From Rhabdornis inornatus (taxonomy: Eukaryota; Chordata; Aves; Passeriformes; Rhabdornithidae): a stretch of DNA of 64,000 nt. Numbering within the stretch: position 1 is the stretch's first letter; each line of letters starts with the position of its first letter. Below the pieces are notes generated by a model. That model made no database searches and was not told the DNA's origin. It worked only from the letters and a program-made list of their open reading frames with translations. The position numbers and the translations under genes were made by a program. This document shows, in pieces, positions 46,401 through 59,314 of this stretch. Location: assembly GCA_013397075.1 (NCBI GenBank), contig VWZS01000909.1, forward strand, positions 683,478-747,477, read 5' to 3'.

Positions 46401-49400
46401 GAAATACTGATTCTCAAAACCTTTACTAGAAGTGTTATTATCATGCTATAAAATAAATTTGAAGAAGCTAGAAACATTTAAAATCCCTCCTCTTTTTCCA
46501 TCTTCCTTCTTCCCTTCCTTTTGTCTGTCCAGTTTTCTGCACTCAAGCAGACATCCTGTTAGGTTGAGGTATTTCCTCAGTTATGCAGAAAAAAAACAAG
46601 TGTCAAAACCCCCACTATTAACCAGGCAAGAGAAGTGACAAGAAATAGATTGTCCATAATGTACCATATGAACATGAGGAAAATGTTTTCCTTCAAAGTT
46701 GTCACCATGTTGTATACAGAAGCATAGTTGTCTCTTTTCAAAGCTTAGTGGTTTGTCACCATCACCATTATTATTCCAAAAGATAGTGAGAATCACAAAA
46801 GCTAGTAAGAAAAAGAAGCAATCCATCCTTCCCTCTTCTTCCCTGTGAGAATCACGCAGTTTCTGTAAGATACCTCACAGATGCTGTTGTGGGGGGAAAA
46901 TTAAAATTGATATGGAATTTTTAAAAAAAACAGAATTAGACAGTCTTGTATAATATTAACCTCTCCCTGTGGGTTTCAGTCAGACTGAAATATGAGATTC
47001 TCTCATCATCCTTTATTCTAACTTTCCTTTCATGAGAAAGAACAAATTATCTCAGTCACAGCAGCAAAGCCAATGCTGACACGTATAGTAAATTGTTGTG
47101 AGGAAGTAAGGTGTACTGCTGTGGCCATGCACCTGGAATGAACAATATGAACATAAAGTATTTCTCTAGGGAAATCATAAAGGTTTGTCTGAATCCATTT
47201 CAGGAAAATAAAAGTGAATCCCTGGTTACAGACAGATTCTTCTGTAGCTGAACAGCCAGCTACTTACAATAGTAGCTTTAGAAAGCAATTTAACAACAGC
47301 CAGGCTGGCTCCAATGCTGCCTTTTCAAAGTGCAACACAAATCAGTTTCAGCTGGCTGGGCATCTTTCCCACCAGGGCTACAGTTCCTCAGATTCACACT
47401 CCTGTACAACATCATCCAGTAATTAAAAGAATATCAGTATGCTCTGGCTTTTCAAAGGTCTGAAAGGCATGCAATGTATACAAGTGTTTTCTCTTTATGC
47501 CAGAATCTAGTTTTGAATTCCCTAAAGTCAGAAGCAACAACAATCCCTAGAAAGTCTCTTGACACAGTCAGGAGATGTTCCTGTCATTCCTTTCAACGCC
47601 ATCAGGATTCCGTACTTTGTGTTTACCATTTAAAGACGACCACCTTGCATCGGCCAGACAGCATAGAAGACTGTCAGGCCTCACTTGAAAATTGCTCTGA
47701 GGTCAGCTATAACGTGTCACAGAAGGAAGAGGGAAGCTTCTGCTAGCAGGAAGCCAGACCAAGAGCATTTGTCTCACAAATTGAAGCCATGAGTTCATAT
47801 TCTTCAGCATTTGCCAAAACCAAATTTTTAACTTTGTCATTATCGCATCTGGGTTTAGCTCCATTTTACTCACTACTGAAGCAAAGTTGCCTTAAAGTCA
47901 GCTTTACAGAAAAAGTTATGTGTATAGTTACCCAAAGATAAATACCATGCCCTAGGGAGCAAATGGCAAGAGTAGGAGGACTAGCCAGAGGGAGGGAGGG
48001 TCTCACAGAGGGAAAAGAAACTAAGAGACAATAATCAAATGGATGAACACTAGGAATAAAGTGAGGAAAATAAATTGGTTGGTAGGAACAAAGACATGCA
48101 AGAGATAAAGTAGTTACTGGGGTACAAGGAAATTTGAGGGTTTGAAGGGAACAGGAAGGGACAAAAATGGGCTAGAATTAGAATAAAAAGAGGCAGAAGT
48201 GTTGCATTTCATTTTAATAAAAAAACCAAGAGCTTCTCATTGGAGCTCACAGGACATGAATGTCTGATTGCAGTAATATTCCTATTGATATGTATTCCTG
48301 GTTACTCAAAGGTAGAGAGCACTCTTCTACTTCTTGCCTGTCCTCTGCAAATAACCAGTCAAAATAAATTGTTTTTGTAAAAGGAGAAAGTAAAATTTAA
48401 TAAAATCCGTGAACGTCATAATGGAATAAAGCAGCCACTTTTATGCTTATAACTTTAAAAAGAGCAAAACTGTATTTATCATCAGCAAGTCAACTAAAAA
48501 TACATTTTTTTTGTATTGTATAAATACAAGTCTTTTAAAGGCCCTGCATTTTAAAAAAAATAAAAATACTTAAAAAATAAAAATCAATCTAGGCTTAATT
48601 AGGCAGTCATTATTAATTATGGAAAACTACTGCACTGATGTATGGCATGATTTGGAGAACAAGAAAGATTAGGAAACTTTTTTGCAGACAGAATATTCAA
48701 GATTTAGGAAAAACAACAAATAAAGAATTTTTATTGCTAAACCGCAATATGTCAGGGCGAAAAGCGCCTCTTTGTAATAGAAAGAAATACTTACAATCTA
48801 GCAATATTCTAATGATAAAAGGCAGTTCCTTCTTTTATATAGAAGAAACAATCCTCAACCAAAGGTAAACACTAAACACCTGTCTGAAGTAGAACTGGAG
48901 GTCATCAAAGGTTAGAAAAATAGGACTAACACTTCTCAACAAATTTAAGAAAGCAGTCAACTAGCAACTTCACTTTTCTGTTCAGAGACATATGATTTTG
49001 AAACATTAATGATTGCCTGACAGACAAAAAAAAAAGGTAAGTTATGTTACATATAAGATATGTTTCAAAGGCATTCATAATTGTAGCATCAGCGTAAAAA
49101 TGAAAGATGACAACATCATGATGAAAGATTTTTCTTGTGGCACAATAATTGGCAAACTTGCACAGCCAAGGAAAATAGTATGACTCACCCTATCACAGGA
49201 AGATTCCTAGAGAAATGAAAAATACATGCAAGTGGTGCTCTCCCTGAATACACAAAGAGGAAAGTGGCCTATATGAGTGTTAACTTGCTGCATCATTTGG
49301 GGTCGTGAAAGGTTTCATGTAACTGTAGCAAAAAATTCTTAATTTGTCCACAAACTAAGTCCAGGAGGAAAGCTGCACAAACAGTTCTGCCCAGCAGGCT

Positions 49401-51563
49401 GAGATGGAAAATCACTTCAAAACAACTGCCCAGTGGAAGTGAAGTGAGAGCTCTATATAGTGCTCTATATCCCCTGCCCTGGGTTTGGGCACTTTGCTTT
49501 GTATGCAGCTGGAGGGTCTATCTGCACAGTACCATATACTGTACAATGGCCATTCCCCAAAGCTGTGGGACATGCCACAGGTGGAGCACAAACTGCAGGA
49601 TTAGATTCGATAAAGCACTTGGCAGCCTGCAGAAAAGGTACAAAAACCCCAAATGAGGAGCTGCTTGATAAATAAGTATTGTGGAATATGACTCCAAAAT
49701 TCCATCTAGTGCTGTTGGACTACAGTTCAAAACACTAACAAATAAGGCAGAGGTGGGGGGAGTCCAAAATCTCACATCTATCTGAAACTTAGTTAGCAAT
49801 CTTCCCAAATTTTGTACACAGAGGCCTGAATATAATAGCTAGAAGTATTTTAGCAAAAGGTGTCACAAGTATTCCACTCGTCCTTTAGTTTTGCTCTTTT
49901 CACCCCAATATGAGAAGGTCACTTCCATCCCATTCAGCTTTCAGCTGAAGTGAAACAGTCACCTATTCAGTTCTAGATGCTTGGCTGATTTACAGAACTG
50001 TAAACTGATGTTATCCAAATATACAAAATGCCTGCTTTATGAATCAATACCAGACTGTTAGCAGGTAAAAACTTTTAGCAGTTCTGTCGCAGCTACTCAG
50101 TGAGCCTTTTTCAGACTTTTGAACAATTCCAGCCTTATTTTTTTTCCCTTCTGAAGAGACAACCATTACTTTTTGTAGATTAATGGTGTCCAGCATTATG
50201 CCTGGTACACTTTATGCCTGATAGACAACATGTGACAAGGAGGTGAACACGCTAAAGGCAAATGACAACCCTCATGACAGACTGTTGTCACAGATAAAAC
50301 GGCCGAGCACAGATTGATAGGAGAAGCCAACCAAACCAAGGTTTATGAGTCACAGCTTGTCACTGACCTAACCAGTGCAAAACAGAGTTCATTTGTCAGC
50401 ATCCCTGCAAAAGCAGATTCTCCAGAAAGCAATTTCATAGCAGTAACCCAGCTTTAGCAAAAATCCAGACAAGTTAAGAGGAGAAACTGTGAAAGAAATG
50501 AGACTTATCATTCAATTATTAAGTTGTTTGATGTCATTTAACCACTCATCTGTATGCACTGAAACAGAAACATTTATTTTAAGTACTATTTTCTACCCTT
50601 TCTCTTTTTAGATCACATCAACAGACATTTTGTTCATCTCTAGGGACAGCAATCTGCTGCTACTTTTCTGTTAAAAAGTTCGCAATATGGAGAAGCATCA
50701 GGAACAATTAGGAAAAAATGCTGATGTGAACTCAGCAGAAAGTCCACATAGACTCTCCAAGGAAATATTTGGAAGCACAAGAAAAAAAGCAGCCAAAACC
50801 CCTCTGTCATTTTATGTATTGCTGGAAGTATGCAATAATTTATGGAAAAACTGTGCCTATTGAAAAGTCTGTCAAGAGAGCTTCAAAGTAAGTGGGCTTT
50901 TTTTCCGCTCAGTATTTCCATTATTTGCATAAGCTCTTGCCACCTTGCAGCAAAATCTCCTGTGATGGGCTACATCTGTTGCTGCATGCTGCATGCTGCC
51001 TTCCTCCTTCCTCTTCCCCCTGCCTACTCAGGAATCACAAGTCAATATTCACTACTCTATGCCCAGCCTTCTGACAACTCTTAGCAGAATGGTCCCACAA
51101 AAACCAGACAAGGTATAGCTCTTGCACACAAGAACACCAGGCAGTAGGCAGAGTATGGTAATATGCACCCTCTGCTAAAGCAACTGGACTTATATTAAAA
51201 CAGTCTATTCAGCATAATGTATTTCTGGGGAGAAGGCATTCTTTTTCACCTCTTTGTAGCAAAGTTGGTTCCTGCAGGTCTTCCTGTTCTGTAACTTCCA
51301 CTGGACACTGAAAGGGACTAGATACATTTATATTTAAACAGCCAAATAATATCCCAGTTTGCAAAGTATATTTAATAAACATGCATGTTTTAATTAGGAC
51401 AGGTCACAAAGTAGCTAAAAATAGTTAATAAACAGCTGAGTTTCCTAGAACTTTAATACATTTTCTGCCAGAGTTCATCACTTTCACTGATCTCAAGAGC
51501 TTGCTTATTCCACCTCCTAACAGCACAATTTTTGAGTAAGGTTATACCCATTGGGAAATAAAA
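43423..51563. other. Non-coding DNA between solo LTR and microsatellite
   Basis: No gene supported. Open frames at 47214-47426 and 47474-47746 have slightly less biased composition but no recognisable domain and no splice signals. The segment at about 50220-50470 has an even, enhancer-like texture. A 7-bp GCTGCAT repeat occurs at 50981-51000. A poly-A/poly-G patch lies near 45062-45085. Confidence 0.55.
50981..51000. repeat. Short GCTGCAT tandem repeat
   Basis: The heptamer GCTGCAT occurs twice and is followed by GCTGC, giving nearly three copies. It is too short to be of note beyond local slippage. Confidence 0.7.
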
Positions 51564-51710
51564 GAATTAGAATTATTAGAATTAGAATTAGAATTAGAAT
51601 TAGAATTAGAATTAGAATTAGAATTAGAATTAGAATTAGAATTATATCGCCATTAGAATATGGCCATTTGTGTTAGAATAGAAGTGTTAGAATAGAAGTA
51701 TTAGAATATG
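51564..51710. repeat. (ATTAGA)n hexamer microsatellite with variant tail
   Basis: From about 51564 to 51645 the hexamer ATTAGA is repeated roughly a dozen times with almost no interruption apart from one shortened unit near 51574. The array then passes into a higher-order variant: TTAGAATATGGCC, then two copies of TTAGAATAGAAGTG/A, then TTAGAATATGGCC again, ending about 51711. The purity of the main array suggests it is young and length-variable. Confidence 0.95.
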
Positions 51711-54700
51711 GCCCCAAAAGCAACATCAGAGCATCAAATTTTCTGGTTTATATGTGTAGGAATTCTATACACTCAGATCTGGTTTTTTATGATGATTGGA
51801 AATTTTTGAAGACTTTTGAAGACTCAGGATAACAGACCTGCTAAGTAAATTGCCAAGCAGTACAAATACAGCAATTAAGATCCAACTGGCTCTGACAAAG
51901 GCCTAAAAGCAACAGCTTGGTGGATCTGTTGGATTACTTCTCCCCCTTCAGAAGGCCTACTGTCTATTCCTTTTTGAAAAAATCACAGATGCCTTAAAAA
52001 TGAATGGCCCACAACAAACATGTCTCATCTGAACTGAATATATCTATATTTTAACCAGGGAGAACTTCTCAGTTCTCCCAGGAAACTCTCAATTCTCAGA
52101 AGGAAACTCTGAGAATGCCACCACCTAAAATTTTGAAACCTTATTTTGTTATGACACTGAGTAATTTCTACAAACACAACCAGTTCACATTCGGTCTTAT
52201 GGTAAACCTGTCAGTTAAATGGATGAACAGCTGCAGGATTCAAAAATCACAAACTACAGTGTAGTTTCTGCACAACTCCAGTGCAATCTGCCAGCTACTT
52301 CATAAAGCGCATCTGTTATCAAAGTGTAAAGCTTAACCAAGACGTATTAGCAAGGAAATCAGACTATTTCCAAGAACCAAAGAATGGAATTAGCTCAAAA
52401 TTTGTGTGAAAAATCATTCTAATGGCTTATTAAAAGATATAGATCTGTCTTCTGTGCACTTACCAGGTAATCCGTAAACTACACCTAGAGGTCTGGTCAA
52501 CTGCAAATCATTTCAGATACAGTGAATATGAATTAAAGCATTCATATTCAGAGCGCTAAGATCCAAAAGCATAGAAACATAAAGTCATGCACAAATACTT
52601 TATTTACACTGCCTTTAACGATTCACTGGTGTGTCCTCTGCTCTTTCGTTAGGTGCAAAACTACATATCAGTTATGGAGGGGCCTATAGCCAGCTTTATC
52701 AGGAAAGGACAGAGGGCGTAAAATGGTTATCACTTCCTCTACTTTCCTCTCATAGGGCAATACTACAGCCACAAAATCCTCTTGTCCAGATATATCTCAG
52801 CTACATTCAGCCCTAAGCTGCTAGAATCATGACTAAGAGCAACAAAACTTTCAGCTCACACGCTAGAAAGCCATTCCTTCAAACACAAAGATGTCCAGTC
52901 TTGCTGCAGATGCTTAGCACACAGGCAAAATAATCCTCAGATATTTTGGATTCACAGTCCACAGTTTATGGTGCAGTTCCTCCTCCCCCCAAAAAACACA
53001 CACATATGGATAGGGTTTCTATTCTATTACTATTGCTGTTGTAATTGCTGTTATCATTGTTGTTGCTATTGTTGTTATTGTTTGGAGGGGTTTGGTTATG
53101 GTTTTCTTTTCAGTTTATTCTCCAGAGACTGAAACTGCAGAAGAGAAGTTATGGTCCCCAATCAAAATTTTTGCCTCATTCTTAGGACCTCTCTAAAAAC
53201 TCAAAGGGTGTGTGACAATACTGCTGCCAAAGTACAGCAAGATCCTATCATACTAGAGATTACCAGATATTACAGAAATAAGACTATGCTGAACTGTTTT
53301 TTTCCTTCTGCCTTTTTTTACATCTGGAAGAAGTACTGCCCTGTATTTCAAATTTTCGGTATTAGAAAACACTACCCCAGCTACAAAGCATATGGCCGGG
53401 AAGATATTAGTATTTCAGTATCTTTCCAGCATACAACTGCAATTTCAAAAGTATAATTAAGGCTTTGAAGAGTATCCAATTAGTGTGAAAAAGTACTTTG
53501 AATGAATGTCAAGCTCTTTGTCTAAATTGAATTAATATAACACCATTGAAAGTCTCAAATTTTGAAGCTTTGCTACCTATGTGAACACCACTCTTTTTCT
53601 AAATATTTTATGTTGTCAGCACCATCTTCACCAATTACTGGCTTATGGCTACCTCATGCTACCTGAGGAGTAGGAGGAAATACACCTAATTATGTTGACT
53701 GACAGTGGCATATAACCAGCAGATAACATCTGCCACATGGGAGATAGGAAGGATGTCTTAATATTGAATACTGTCCAAATAAGGAGGATTCTTTAAAATG
53801 GACATTAGATGGCTTATTCCACTATCCTTAGGTTCTTCCCACACACAACCATAATCTTGCTGCAGTCAAAGAGCAGACTCCAAAAGTTGTTAAAGCTGGG
53901 AAGGCAAAATAAAGTCTGTGATAGTCTGAATAGCAGGTTATATTCTTTAAGGCAATACAAGCAAGAGCTAAAATTAGTGTTTTACAAATGGCAGGTTCAG
54001 GCACTGGCCAAGACTTTTCAAACTCAACAAGTTTGTGACTCTTAGTCCTGCTGGTGAACCATTACTTAAAGGTGTGATAATAATGTAGTCAGTGGGACAA
54101 TTCACAGTTACTGCCCATCACTATGAACTAAATGCCCTTTAGTGAGCTAAGAATACCAACAAAGCAGTGATATCCTGCTCTAGAAACACAATGATCATAT
54201 CAGCTATGAAAACTCTTACAAAGCAGATTCTGCAGTATGTATTATTTCTTCTCTCCTATAACCCACATCATTCCAAAAGCACAGTAAATTTGCCTTTCAA
54301 AGGTCCAATTTCAGAGTTGTATTTTGACACACAACAGATACTGAGTTATCCAGAAGTTACTTTGCTACTATTTGGCAACTCACATCAGGATATTAAAAGG
54401 TATTTTACACGGGAAAGGTTTTGTCCAGTTTTCATTCAGTCAGAATTAGATGAAAATTCACAGTACTCTAGAATTGCATTCTCCCTGCTTCATGAGAAGT
54501 ACTGGACATGGATAAAAACACAACAATTCCCTTTTTGAGAGATCACCTGCAAACAGACACAAAAATGACACATATTAAAAATGGAATGACCCATAATTTT
54601 GCCTCTAGACTATAACCACCTAATTAGCTTGCAAGAGCTGCTAATAACTGCACTGTATGGTGTTATTATGCTAAAAAGAGCATGCCTACTTTTAACTATT

Positions 54701-55698
54701 ATGGTAAAAAAATAATATATTATAGAAATCAGCACAAAGTCATTAGTACACATGATTTCTGATTAGTGTCAATGCAGTCTGAGGCAGTTTCAGACACTTC
54801 AAATAATTTCAGGCTCCTCTTTAATAAACTATGTGGTATCTGTGTTTACTCCCCCTTGACATCTCTTTACACATATATGCAGTGGCCCACCTTCAAGCAC
54901 ACCTAATCATAGGGTTGTAAAGCTGCTCCTCAGAATGTTTTCTGAAGCTGTAGCTCCACGCCACCTACTTATTAACAGTGCCTACTGTTTGTATAACTTT
55001 TACAACTACACTCATTCTGGACATGGATGTCTCTAAATAAAAACATTTTTTGCAAGGTAAGATGCTGGCATTGACTGAATTTCTTACCATCAGTCCAGCT
55101 TCTCATACAATTAAACCTCCTAGTTCTGAGTTTGAAAATTAACAGTAGTTCTTTCCAGTTGCATTTAATTCAACTGGAGAAAAGAAGGTCCTGATGACGC
55201 AAGTTCCATGGCTTTCCAAGAAGGTATCCTGTGACCACAGGATGAGCAAAAGTGGATTGGAAATGGTTTAAGACAATTTTGAGAAGCAAACCAGCCCTAA
55301 CTGATCCACAGTCAGGACAGCATAACTGTAACTTGAAAGCCACCTCCAAATCTGTTCTTATCTGCACTGAGTGATACTTGGCTAGTGAAGCTGAGCTGAA
55401 CATAATAAACTCTATGATTATAATTTCCACATCAGTCAATGCTTCACAAGATCAAAGGTAACCCTCTCAACCATTATCAAAAACAAATTGAAGTTTATGT
55501 TCAGAACGAAATTTACACAATGAGGATTTTAGCAGAGAAATCATTAGACTACTGCACAACATTGGAGAAAAGAAAGAATTGATATGAGTAGTAGCTCTAT
55601 TGACTTACAAAATAAAGCTGAGATACAATAGTAATATCTCATAAAAACAGAGTTGTAGACATTGCATTCTTACCCTCACACTGCTGTTCTCAGTAGGG
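51711..55698. other. Non-coding DNA with a trinucleotide-like repeat
   Basis: No gene supported. Open frames at 53151-53456 and 54167-54538 have no motif or splice context. The only structured part is the T-rich trinucleotide-like run at 53017-53090. Confidence 0.55.
53017..53090. repeat. Degenerate TTG/ATT trinucleotide repeat
   Basis: The stretch alternates ATT, GTT, GCT and TTG triplets (for example TTGCTGTTGTAATTGCTG and ATTGTTGTTGCTATTG). It is an impure triplet microsatellite, likely of moderate age. Confidence 0.8.
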
Positions 55699-56294
55699 CC
55701 TACTGTGCTGCTTTGCACTGTGATCAAGTTTGTTTTTTTTCATAGTACCTTGTACATGGCTATGTTTTGGATTTGTTCTGAAAACAGTCTTCATAACACC
55801 AGGTTATTTTTGTTATTACTGAGTAGGGTTTACACCAAGCTAAGGCCTTTTCTGCTCCTCACCCCACCCCTCTAGCAAGGAAGCTGTGGGTGCACATGTA
55901 GTTGTCAGGGGTCACAGCTGGGACAGGTGATCCCAGCTGACAAAAGGGATATTCCAGACCATGGCATTGTGCTCAGCATATAAAACTGGGGGACGTATGA
56001 GAAAGGGGGGACGTTTGGAGTGATGGTGTTTGGCTTCCAAGGTAAGGGTTATATGTGATGGAGATGCTCTCTTGGAGATTGTTGAACACCTGCCTGCCCA
56101 GGGGAAGTACTGAATGAATTCGTTGTTTTGCTTTGTTTGTGCACGGGGCTTTTGTTTTCCCTATTAAACTGTCTTTATCTCAACCACCACTTTTCTCACT
56201 TTTATCCTTCGAGTTCTCTCTCCCATCCCACTGGGAGGGAGAGAGTGGCTACATGGTGCTTAGTTGCTGGCTGGGGTTAAACTACACCACCTAC
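55699..56294 (+). mobile_element. Solo endogenous-retrovirus LTR, plus strand
   Basis: This LTR belongs to the same family as the one at 42851-43417. It starts TGTGCTG at 55704 and ends CTACACCA at 56289. CCTAC flanks it at 55699-55703 and 56290-56294, a perfect 5-bp target duplication consistent with ERVL-type integration. Shared landmarks include TATGTTTTGGATTTGTTCTG, CAAAAGGGATATTCCAGACC, a TATAAAA box at 55979-55985, CTTGGAGATTGTTGAACACC, an ATTAAA signal at 56163-56168 and TGGCTGGGGTTAAACTAC. The first 50 bases are more decayed than the rest. No internal region is present. The differing target duplication shows that it is a separate insertion and not the partner LTR of the upstream copy. 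Confidence 0.92.
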
Positions 56295-57192
56295 ACAAAG
56301 AAAAGAGCATATATTTATAGGGAAACTATAGTAACAAACTGCCTTTAACAAAGGATATTGATCACAGACATGGGGGGCCATTCTCTCCTATTGGGATCTT
56401 CTGGAAGTTTAGTGTCTCAAACCAGCAAAATCGGTCATGACAACAAAAACATACTCATGCTGTTTGTATACATGAAGAGCAGAAATCAATCTTCTCTATA
56501 GGAAATGTGCATGTATCCACCATTTGTGCCTTTGAAAAATCCCTATCTTCATGTAGACAAAAGCCAGAGGATTTGAAAGTCATAATAACCAGAAATAATC
56601 ATAACAGGCATGATGGGGAATAAAAAAGGACAAGAGATTACATTAGAAGGAATATATTTTTTTAAAGATGATGACTTGTCAAGTGAGTATACCATATCAT
56701 ATATCTTATTGGGGTTTTTTAATGGGGTGTCACTTTCCTTTGGGTTTTAATTGCCAAGAGCAAGAAGAGAGAGCTGGATTATATATTACTTGTAATAATA
56801 TTGACAAAGACAGTAAATTGTAATAAGAATGACAGCAAGCTAGGCATAAAAGATAATGTTTAAGAATACGGAGAAGTGTGAAAAAGCACAGTGAAATACA
56901 TACAACAGCCAAATAGACAAATACATTAGCTAAACACACATTTAAAGTGACTATTGAATCTTGAACAAGTTAAAAAAACACAACACTGGATGCCCTTGAG
57001 AACAGGATACATCCTTCAGCAAGAAATTTTCACCTTCAGCAGTAAAATGGACAAAGCAGTGATATGCCTTCCTAGTCATAAACACCATAGATTTTCTGCA
57101 TCCAGTGCAATTTAAAGGCTTAAATACTATTCCCACTGAAGTTTACAGGAATCTGTAACATTTAACACCTTGTTAATACCTAGCACTGCCAA

Positions 57193-57208
57193 TCATGATT
57201 AATCATGA
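57193..57208. repeat. 16-bp perfect palindrome
   Basis: TCATGATTAATCATGA is fully self-complementary and contains two ATGATTAAT-type homeodomain-like half sites. Its length is within what chance can produce in this much AT-rich DNA. Confidence 0.8.
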
Positions 57209-59263
57209 GCACTTAAAGAAAAGAATTTCTCTAATGTAACGTGTTTAGCCACTGTAAGTACTCCAGTTATTCTCACAAGAGGAAAAGTGGCTGCTATTCC
57301 CCCATCAGCTTTTCTCACATAATCCCAATCATAAAGTTACCCAGAACAGCCAATGCCTAAAAGACCAAAAAAAAGAAAAAAGAAAAAGTGAGTAAAAACT
57401 GAAGTTCAGCTAACAAAAAAAAAAGCCCCCTATAAAATATTCAGCAGAATTTCTGAGGCAGGAAATACAGCACATCACAGCAAACACAGTGTGGTGCAGA
57501 TGAAAGATATTCAGGGCTTAGACGCACACGGTAACTCATCTGATAGAAGAGCAGTATTTCCAAGGCTCCGGTACGTCACATACATCATCTAACAATATTC
57601 CCGCTTCACACTTGTTCAAACATTACTCAGAGTCTGACAGCCTTTCAGGCCACTCTCTGCTGATTTCACTCATTCCTCACATTGTCATGCTGCTGCTGCT
57701 TTTCACACAGCAAGCTGACAATCCCACAGTAAGCCAATGATCCAGTGTTTCCTCTCATGTTAAGGTTAATACACAAGCAATATAGTTTAAAACATTCATG
57801 GAAGCCTATGGCACTCTCATACCAACTCATTTGGATCCTTTACTGTGAAACATTTCACACTCTGATTTGAATAATTATGAAAACAAACACGTCTGCAAAA
57901 TACTTTTTAAGTACTTCTGTTAAGTTAGATGCTGTAAACATTGTACAAGATCCGGTGGCATGAATATCTTTTTGCTGATAGTTGAAAAAAAATACTTGCC
58001 TGTTAATATAAAAATGTAAATATGCAAATAAGAGAGGCATATAAATATTGTCAAATAATACAAGAATGAAAATTAAATACACATCTTTCAGTCCACAGTT
58101 ACATACAAACCAGTTATACTCACATCCTGTCTGTAAAATGATGAATGATAAATAACCTTAAAAAAATATCACTGTCCATGAAGTATGTAATGTAGCAATT
58201 AGTAAAGTGGATACACATTCAGGACAAGTTGGCTCACCTGAACATCATTTGTCCCCACAGCTTATTAAATTGTCATGTAATATTTTATTTTTCACACATA
58301 ATTTTTCATACCAGTATCCTAGGTGGTGAGATATAGGTGAGGTTCCAAATTAAAAACTTAACTTGGAGGTACCTCAGAAAAAGTGTCTATGAAATAAACA
58401 GGTACCTTCAGAAAGATAAACAAAAAACCTTCTATACTATGCTTCCATCTGGTTCCTATCTAGAAAACTGTCTAGTTCTCTATCATTTAACGCACATAAC
58501 ACATGTCTACTTAGAAGAGTAAGAGATGTAGACTTTGAGATTCATGACCTTCAAAGACCCTGCCCAATTTCCTTTATATTACAACCTGGAACAGGAAAAC
58601 AATATGCAACAAGTTAGAGAGGATGCTAACAAATTAGCACAGTGCTAATCTACATCTTTTATCCCCAGCATAAAGTAGCTGAAAAATCCATCCCTAGAAG
58701 CTCAGCTGTCATAAAGGGACAATTCCTTTAAGTGTTGTGGCAGAGATGATTTCTCCTTGTAGGGTTGTATATCCATTGTACCTTGAACTCTTCCACTCAT
58801 AAATCCTGTCTGAAGAGACAACATAGTACTTTGTAAGGGGCCAATCCTGTTCTCTGTCTTCCAGAATCCATCCATTTTAGAGAGGTTGGTTGCATATTTA
58901 ACATAAAGTAGCTAATTAATCACTGGCATGGCTGCATCAGTGAAATATTATCAGTTTATTTTTTTGTTTATAAAGTTTGCCATCTCTTTTTATCATCCCC
59001 AACAAAAAGTAATTGATATCATTCACTCTTCCAAAAACAAAAGAGGAAACAGAAAACTTCACTTGGAGAAAAGCATTGAGGACCAAAACAAACAATGAAT
59101 ATGTAATAGGAAACAAAGAATGAGAGTGCCAAAATCCTATCAGGATATTAACATCCTGAACAACTGAACCTAATACTCTACTCACAACTTTAACAACTCT
59201 CTGATACAAAACAAAAAATATTTTTCATGGAAATGGTGTATAAAAGAGGAAATGTATAATGTA

Positions 59264-59314
59264 TGAGACAAAAGCAAATTATCTCCATTCCCTAAGGGAA
59301 TAGCTTTTGTCTCA
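59264..59314. repeat. Compound inverted repeat, 51 nt
   Basis: An outer stem of 12 perfect pairs is formed by TGAGACAAAAGC (59264-59275) and GCTTTTGTCTCA (59303-59314). Inside it, an inner stem of six perfect pairs is formed by ATTCCC (59287-59292) and GGGAAT (59296-59301) with a TAA loop. The two stems are separated by 11 bases on the left and one on the right, so the fold has a large asymmetric bulge. The bulge argues against a standard microRNA precursor. It could be a small structured RNA, the remnant of a terminal-inverted-repeat element, or chance. Confidence 0.85.

Noticed and set aside
51564..51645. Telomere-like or CRISPR-like array
   Set aside because: The unit is ATTAGA, not TTAGGG, and there are no spacers. 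It is a plain hexamer microsatellite in a eukaryotic genome.
54167..54538. 123-codon plus-strand frame
   Set aside because: No motif, no splice context and AT-driven composition.
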